A DNA stretch of 64,000 bases from Ardenticatenaceae bacterium (GTDB lineage: Bacteria > Chloroflexota > Anaerolineae > Promineifilales > Promineifilaceae), in contig JASJCR010000013.1 of the NCBI GenBank assembly GCA_030065875.1, positions 17,645 to 81,644 on the forward strand. The letters run 5' to 3'. This document shows positions 58,536 to 64,000 of this stretch, piece by piece (positions within the stretch are counted from its first letter, which is position 1; every line of letters starts with the position of its first letter). A model generated the notes under the pieces. The model was given only the letters and a program-made list of their open reading frames with translations, was not told the origin of the DNA and did not search any database. The position numbers and the translations under genes are program-made.

Positions 58536-59306
58536 TTATTGATTTGTACCAACCGTTGGCGAGGGTGCAAAAAATGGCTGGGCAAGACCCCAGAGCAGCG
58601 CACCGCTGGCCAGCAGCGTGGCGATCAGGATCGGAACCGCGCCCGGATCGACGGCTACAATTCCCCAAAACGCCCAGATTAGAACGAGGCCAAAGATGTT
58701 TGCCCGGTATTGACGAATCAAGAACCAGCCAATGGTGGCGGCGGTCAGAATCAGGGCCCCACCCCATACGGAGGCCGGTAAGCCAAACCCGACCCAGCCA
58801 ATGCTGACCAACCACTGGCTGATATTGACGATGGTAGCCACCGTGGTCCAGCCAAAAAAGAGAATGATTGGGGCACGAACGATCCAGTTAAATCCGCGAT
58901 CAGCTGTTGGTTCAAAGCTAACCAATGTCTTGAAGGCAAAAAAGAGGGAAACCAAGAGAGCTAAAATGGCCAAAACACTGCTTCCAATCGGGGTAAAAGC
59001 GGTAGCGGTGTTGCTGAGAAAAGCGGCCGTGATGGGCAGCCCCAGGGCATCCAAACGCTTGTCGGCGCGTTTGCTGGGTAGGGCCTGATAAACGATGAAA
59101 ATGATGACGCCCAGGAAAATTGGCAGCCAGACGGTAAATGTATAGGGAGCCGGTGAGACTGCGGTAGGGTACATGTCGTACATGGTTGCCCCACCGGCTT
59201 CAGGGCCGCTGCCGTCAAATCCGCGATTGCCGCTCAGAAAGAAATTGGCGTATACCATGATGATGCCGCTCAGGGCAACTAAAATTTGTCTCACTAAACC
59301 TTTCAT
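58536..59306 (-). CDS. TspO/MBR-like (tryptophan-rich) membrane protein
   Basis: Multiple TM, YTFTVWLPIFLGVIIFIVYQAL, tryptophans at helix ends. Confidence 0.6.
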   Translation of the reverse strand: MKGLVRQILVALSGIIMVYANFFLSGNRGFDGSGPEAGGATMYDMYPTAVSPAPYTFTVWLPIFLGVIIFIVYQALPSKRADKRLDALGLPITAAFLSNTATAFTPIGSSVLAILALLVSLFFAFKTLVSFEPTADRGFNWIVRAPIILFFGWTTVATIVNISQWLVSIGWVGFGLPASVWGGALILTAATIGWFLIRQYRANIFGLVLIWAFWGIVAVDPGAVPILIATLLASGALLWGLAQPFFAPSPTVGTNQ

Positions 59307-59328
59307 GTTGAATCTCCTATTTTAAAAA

Positions 59329-59348
59329 CTACCTTCTGGACGGTAGGT
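59329..59348. promoter_or_regulatory. TetR operator, site 1
   Basis: CTACCTTCTGGACGGTAGGT just upstream of the TspO-like ORF; matches site 2. Confidence 0.75.
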
Positions 59349-59371
59349 TTTTGATTTAAAAAAATATCTCT

Positions 59372-59947
59372 CTACATCAACCCTTCAAGAAAAAGGGTGA
59401 CGAGTTTGTTCGGGAAATCAGATTGGGAGACATATTGTTCAACAACCCCCATTTCACCCATCAAACTCAAAAACATCCACGTACTCAATTCGCTGTCATG
59501 CGGTTTTAATTCTCCTGATTCAATCCCTCCTTCAATTACCTGTTTGACTTTCATAAACTGTCCCTGCACAAATAGGTTTCCCAGGTGAGCCTGCTGCCCT
59601 TCAGACAAAAAGCGAAGCGAATCACTCATGACGTGTGATACCTCGCTGCTTTCAGCCAGGTTAAATTTGAGCAGGGCCTGAAGCTTTTCACGAACGTTTG
59701 CTCCAGCCAAAATCGCCTGTTGATACCCGGCCGCATGATGATTAATCATCCCTTCGAGCATCTCACCAACCAGCTGTTCTTTGCCGTTGGGGAAGTGATG
59801 ATACAGGCTGGCCTTGCGGATACCAACGCGGTCAGCCAGTTGATTCATGCTAACGCCGTTGTATCCAAACTCCTGAATGAGCCGGGCCATCATGTCAAGC
59901 GCGTTTTGGCGCGTATTTCGAGCATTTTCTGCCAGTGGTCTAGCCAT
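59372..59947 (-). CDS. TetR-family transcriptional regulator
   Basis: NALDMMARLIQEFGYNGVSMNQLADRVGIRKASLYHHFPNGKEQLV. Confidence 0.92.
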   Translation of the reverse strand: MARPLAENARNTRQNALDMMARLIQEFGYNGVSMNQLADRVGIRKASLYHHFPNGKEQLVGEMLEGMINHHAAGYQQAILAGANVREKLQALLKFNLAESSEVSHVMSDSLRFLSEGQQAHLGNLFVQGQFMKVKQVIEGGIESGELKPHDSELSTWMFLSLMGEMGVVEQYVSQSDFPNKLVTLFLEGLM

Positions 59948-59952
59948 AAAAA

Positions 59953-59972
59953 ACCTACCGTATGGAAGGTAG
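59953..59972. promoter_or_regulatory. TetR operator, site 2
   Basis: Reverse complement CTACCTTCCATACGGTAGGT; 5 bp upstream of the TetR start. Confidence 0.75.
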
Positions 59973-60090
59973 ATTAATCGATTTGTTGATTCCTGTCAAC
60001 CCCGCTAATAAAAAGTAAATAGATAGGACAGTTTGCTTATCTCGCTCACACCCGAGTGCTTGATCTGTATCGCTGAAGGCTTTATGCTTA

Positions 60091-60127
60091 CGGCTAATTG
60101 CTAATTGCTAATTGCTAATTGCCAACT
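60091..60127. repeat. Heptamer-period array (TGCTAAT word)
   Basis: GGCTAAT TGCTAAT TGCTAAT TGCTAAT TGCCAAC. Confidence 0.85.
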
Positions 60128-60131
60128 CATT

Positions 60132-60878
60132 ATGATTAATCTGCTCATCGTTGAAGATAACCCCCGCTTACGGCCGGCTATTGTGGCCGGATTTCAAAAT
60201 TTACCCTCGGTAAAGGTCTTGGAGGCATTTGACACCGGAGAAAAGGCGCTGGCCTACTGTTTTGATGGCGAATCGCCACCCGATGTCATTTTGATGGACG
60301 TTCAGCTGGCGGGAAAAATGAACGGAATTGAGGCCGCGGTCGCCATACGTCGAGAGTACCCTCGCCTGCCGGTCGTTTTTTATTCGATTCAGGATGATGA
60401 TGATTACTACCGCTCATTTTTGCGAGCGGGTATCCTGAGCCATTACGCATACGTCAAAAAATCAAACTATTTGCTGCCCGAGATGATCGTGCCGCTGCTG
60501 CAAGACGCCATCGCCGGCCGCAGCTTTATCGATCCGGAAATAGAATCTCGCGTGCAGGAGGTGCGCGTCAAGGATGCCAATGATCCCATGAGCCTGCTCG
60601 AACCAAATGAACAGGAAGTGGCCCAGATGGTTGCTCAGGGCATGAGCAATCTACAAATTGCCGGCCGGATGGGGTTTCGCGATAAGCGCACCATCAGCCG
60701 CATCAACGGCCAAATCTACACCGCCTGGGGATTAAATGAAACGACGACAGATGAAAAAGTAGCCCGAACCCGAGCCACGATCATTGTCAACTGCGGCCGT
60801 TTGCTCACCTGGGATGAACAGGGACGGCCATATGCTCTTGACGATCGGGGCACCTGGGTTTCGTGGGACGGCCGGTAA
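60132..60878 (+). CDS. Response regulator with LuxR/NarL-type HTH
   Basis: MINLLIVEDNPRLRPAIVAGFQ; VILMDVQLAGKMNGIEAA; YAYVKKSNYL; EQEVAQMVAQGMSNLQIAGRMGF. Confidence 0.88.
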   Translation: MINLLIVEDNPRLRPAIVAGFQNLPSVKVLEAFDTGEKALAYCFDGESPPDVILMDVQLAGKMNGIEAAVAIRREYPRLPVVFYSIQDDDDYYRSFLRAGILSHYAYVKKSNYLLPEMIVPLLQDAIAGRSFIDPEIESRVQEVRVKDANDPMSLLEPNEQEVAQMVAQGMSNLQIAGRMGFRDKRTISRINGQIYTAWGLNETTTDEKVARTRATIIVNCGRLLTWDEQGRPYALDDRGTWVSWDGR

Positions 60879-60894
60879 AGCGTGAGGCAAATCG

Positions 60895-63051
60895 ATGAGC
60901 CATAGCGTCTTTCTCAATTGGGCAGCCATCACATTGTCAATTTTTAACACCATTCTGCTGTTGTGGCTGGGCTTAACCGTGCTGCTCAATGCTGAACGAC
61001 GGGTCGTTGGGGTGTGGATCACCGGATCTGGATTAATTGTAGCGGCCGCATTTTTTATCAGTCACACGATTATTCTGCAGCGCGGTTTGTCTTATCCCGA
61101 TTGGCAATTTGCCTTTTGGTGGAAGGGAGCCGTACTGCCGGCCAATTTTTTGCCCTTTGCCTGGTACGTCGTCATGTTGTGGTATGCCGGTTACTGGCAG
61201 GAAGCTCAATCTCAGCTGGTTCGCCGGCACCGCTGGTGGTTTCGCCTGATCTCCCTGACGATGTTATTTGGCATGCTGATGCTCATTGTCATCCCCTCTC
61301 AACCAGCCAGCCCTTATGGTGATCGCTTCCTGGATATAATTGCACCGGGCAGCGCCTGGGCCCGGCCGTTTTTGATTTTCCTGGTGGTGGGGTTTTCCGG
61401 CTACATTACCCTGACCATGTTTCTGTCACTTGATGTCCTGCGCCATCCAGGTCCGGCTTCCCGCTTGATGGGAGACGTGGCTCGCCAGCGGGCTAAACCG
61501 TGGTTGATGGCCACCACCTTCGCCCTGCTGCTGGTAACGCTTCTGGTTACCTGGACCCTTTTATGGATATCACGCAATTTGCTTGAGGGGAATGTTTTTC
61601 TGTGGCAGCCGCAAACGTACGATACCCTAGCCCGCTTTGATTTGTGGATCGTAATCGTGCTGACGGCCGCGATTGTTTTATTGGGCCAGGCGACGGTGGC
61701 TTATGAGATTTTCACCGGGAAGAGCCTGCCCCGTTTTGGTCTGCGTCGTCAATGGTGGCGCGTGCTGAGTCTGGGGGTTATGTACAGCCTGGTGGCCAGC
61801 GGATTAATTGTGTTTGAATTCCCGCGGGTGCACGGCATTTTACTGCTGACGATTTTGACCACTGTTTTTGTGGCGCTCCTCGGCTGGCGTTCTTATGAGG
61901 AGAGACAGGGCACCATTGCAAGTTTGAGGCATTTTGTCAACAGCGAGCGGCTCTACGACCGGCTTCTTTCAGACAGCAGCGGCCGATCCGCCGATATTCG
62001 CCCTTCTTTTGTGGCTTTGTGCCGCGATGTTCTGGAAACCTCAGTGGCCTTTTTGATCCCGGTTGGACCCCTGGCCACCCTGGTCAATGAGCGGTACAGC
62101 TGGCCTACTCAAAAAAACCCTCCGGCCGTTGACTCTTTAATCGCCCGCAACCCTAAACCTGATGAAATTAGCATTCCCCTTGAGCCTGATGTGTGGGAGA
62201 GAGCTCGCTGGGGAATTCCTTTGTGGAATCAGCGTGGATTAATCGGGTTTTTGCTGTTGGGGGATAAGCTGGGTGGCGGATTGTATACGGAAGAGGAAAT
62301 TGAGGTGGCTCGCTCGAGTGGAGAACAGCTGATCGATCATCTGGCGACCAGCGAAATTGCGGCTCGCTTAATGACCCTGCAGCGCGAGCGCATGGTTGAA
62401 AGCCAGCTTCTCGATCAACAAACTCGTCGCATCCTCCATGATGACGTCCTGCCTCAGCTGCACACCGCCATGTTGACTTTGAGTGGTCCAAACGGCAAGC
62501 AGGAAGCGGTTTCTCTTTTGTCCGGCGCGCACAAACAGATATCAGATTTGCTGCACGCCATGCCGCGCACAGCCGCTCAGCCGGTGCAAAAATACGGGTT
62601 GGTAGAGGCGTTGGAAAGATTACTCCAAGAAGAGTTTACTCATGCCTTTGAGCGGGTAGATTGGCTGGTCGATGCGGCCGCACACAGGGCTTTTGATCAC
62701 CTAAACCCGTTGACGGCTGAAGTGACGTACTACGCCGCTCGGGAAGCGATTCGCAACGCGGCCAAATACGGCCGGGGTGTGGATGGGGAACGGCCGCTGG
62801 CGCTGACTTTGACGATGAAGGCCGGTCAGGAATTGATCTTTCAAATTCAAGATGACGGGGTTGGCGCGCAAAATCATCTGTTTGCCGGCCGTCAGGATCG
62901 CCATTCAGGCGGACACGGCTTAAATTTGCACTCCACCATGATGGCCGTGGTGGGGGGAGAGCTGGTGATTGATTCCCTTCCGGAAAAATATACTCGGGTG
63001 GAGCTCCGTTTGCCGCTTAAGGGACAGATAAATCAAGTGCCTGGATCTTAG
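60895..63051 (+). CDS. Membrane sensor histidine kinase (HATPase_c; NarX/DesK-like dimerization)
   Basis: N-terminal TM segments; RRILHDDVLPQLHTAML; AAREAIRNAAKYG; DDGVGAQNHLF..GGHGLNLHSTMMAVVGG. Confidence 0.85.
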   Translation: MSHSVFLNWAAITLSIFNTILLLWLGLTVLLNAERRVVGVWITGSGLIVAAAFFISHTIILQRGLSYPDWQFAFWWKGAVLPANFLPFAWYVVMLWYAGYWQEAQSQLVRRHRWWFRLISLTMLFGMLMLIVIPSQPASPYGDRFLDIIAPGSAWARPFLIFLVVGFSGYITLTMFLSLDVLRHPGPASRLMGDVARQRAKPWLMATTFALLLVTLLVTWTLLWISRNLLEGNVFLWQPQTYDTLARFDLWIVIVLTAAIVLLGQATVAYEIFTGKSLPRFGLRRQWWRVLSLGVMYSLVASGLIVFEFPRVHGILLLTILTTVFVALLGWRSYEERQGTIASLRHFVNSERLYDRLLSDSSGRSADIRPSFVALCRDVLETSVAFLIPVGPLATLVNERYSWPTQKNPPAVDSLIARNPKPDEISIPLEPDVWERARWGIPLWNQRGLIGFLLLGDKLGGGLYTEEEIEVARSSGEQLIDHLATSEIAARLMTLQRERMVESQLLDQQTRRILHDDVLPQLHTAMLTLSGPNGKQEAVSLLSGAHKQISDLLHAMPRTAAQPVQKYGLVEALERLLQEEFTHAFERVDWLVDAAAHRAFDHLNPLTAEVTYYAAREAIRNAAKYGRGVDGERPLALTLTMKAGQELIFQIQDDGVGAQNHLFAGRQDRHSGGHGLNLHSTMMAVVGGELVIDSLPEKYTRVELRLPLKGQINQVPGS

Positions 63052-63068
63052 AAAAGATCCAGGCACTT
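63035..63068. terminator. Bidirectional terminator hairpin shared by convergent genes
   Basis: Perfect 15-bp stem AAGTGCCTGGATCTT-AGAA-AAGATCCAGGCACTT; contains the histidine kinase stop codon. Confidence 0.75.
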
Positions 63069-63984
63069 AAATTATAGATACACCTCGCACCTTTCGCCAG
63101 TAGCGAATGATCCCGTCAACCGACATAAACGGTGGATTGCCGGTGATGTACTGGTGAATAACCTCTTCGCTGAGGCCAGCCGCCCGAAACCGCGCCTGCT
63201 CCCAGGCCACGAACTCTTCAAAAATCGTATCCCGATCTTTCCCCGCCTTTATGCCGTCACCAATAAAATCTGTGACCTGTGTCAGCAGCCTGGCCACGGT
63301 AGCAAAATGCTTTTTGGGATCGTCAATCCGACCAAAATGGGTTGGATAAATCGCCTCAAACTGGGACGGCCGGATCTTGCCAATTGACTGCAGCCACACT
63401 TCCATGTTGAATTCGGGAGGCGGTGCCGGAATATCGACCATAGGCCAACCGGGCACAATGTTGCCCCCCAGATCACCCACAAACCCGATATCGCCCAATT
63501 TGTAAACCATGTGATGGGTGGCGTGTCCGGGGGTATCAATTGCCTGAATTTCCAAATCGCCTACGGTGACGATATCCCCGTCATACAGTCGGGTAAGCCG
63601 TTCTTCCGGAATGGGGATCAATTCGCCCCACAGAGTATCCATTTGATCCCCATAAATGCGCGTGGCGCTGGCGACGAGGCGTGAGGGGTCGATCAGGTGG
63701 CGCGCCCCCACGTAGTGGACGTAGACGTGGGCTCCCTGCTGCGCCCACCACCCGGCCGCGCCGGCGTGATCAAAGTGAATATGGGTCACTAAAACGTGTT
63801 TGATATCTTGCGGAGAGTAGCCCAGGTCATTTAGACCGGCTAACATCGCCTCCAGACCGCTGGTGGGGCCGGTTTCGATTAGGGCCAATCCGCTTTCTCC
63901 CGCGATTAAATAAGAGGCGATCGTTTGGGGGACGCCTTGGTGAAAACAGTCGATGGTGTGAATGGAAAACATATAAATGGTCAA
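63067..63984 (-). CDS. MBL-fold metallo-hydrolase
   Basis: VLVTHIHFDHAGAAGWW; DTPGHATHHMVY; AIYPTHFGRIDDP. Confidence 0.88.
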   Translation of the reverse strand: MTIYMFSIHTIDCFHQGVPQTIASYLIAGESGLALIETGPTSGLEAMLAGLNDLGYSPQDIKHVLVTHIHFDHAGAAGWWAQQGAHVYVHYVGARHLIDPSRLVASATRIYGDQMDTLWGELIPIPEERLTRLYDGDIVTVGDLEIQAIDTPGHATHHMVYKLGDIGFVGDLGGNIVPGWPMVDIPAPPPEFNMEVWLQSIGKIRPSQFEAIYPTHFGRIDDPKKHFATVARLLTQVTDFIGDGIKAGKDRDTIFEEFVAWEQARFRAAGLSEEVIHQYITGNPPFMSVDGIIRYWRKVRGVSII

Positions 63985-64000
63985 TAATTAATGGTTAATA
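63970..64000. repeat. Heptamer-period array (GGTCAAT/GGTTAAT word), truncated by window
   Basis: GGTCAAT AATTAAT GGTTAAT A. Confidence 0.55.

Noticed and set aside
60105-60131. N-terminal extension MLIANCQLI of the response regulator
   Set aside because: Encoded by the TGCTAAT heptamer array; the receiver domain starts naturally at ATG 60132.

Overview
Chromosomal window of roughly 55-60% GC. Gene content and protein styles suggest an uncultured-type Chloroflexi (Anaerolineae-like); that taxonomy is inference, not proven here. Main contents: a giant secreted multidomain protein truncated at the window start; an accessory block (about 6-12.5 kb) with an AAA/winged-helix ATPase, a TPR protein, an NB-ARC STAND ATPase and an APH-like kinase, plus an unlisted 46-aa secreted Cys micropeptide ORF; an Erm-type rRNA methylase; an ECF41-like sigma factor with an FAD oxidoreductase; a MerR regulator with a divergent target promoter; a serine hydrolase; ferritin; a near-complete purine cluster (purN, M, D, F, K, E, C, L) with intercalated genes; a DUF3179 lipoprotein; an MscS channel; two tRNA-Ala genes; a T-box leader; leuS; GT39-like membrane proteins; an alpha-2-macroglobulin lipoprotein; acetoacetyl-CoA synthetase; a bacterial expansin; an indoleamine 2,3-dioxygenase-like protein; a TspO-like protein with TetR and duplicated operators; a two-component system; and an MBL-fold hydrolase. 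Strongest unusual signals: (1) a leucine-type T-box leader whose apparent stem III loop contains an intact tRNA-Ala(GGC) gene; (2) a pervasive family of intergenic heptanucleotide-period arrays, often paired as inverted arms, each locus with its own 7-bp word, several supplying the stop codon and C-terminal residues of the adjacent gene; (3) a STAND/AAA/kinase block with a secreted micropeptide and depleted CGGCCG content. All calls were made by eye, without database searches.
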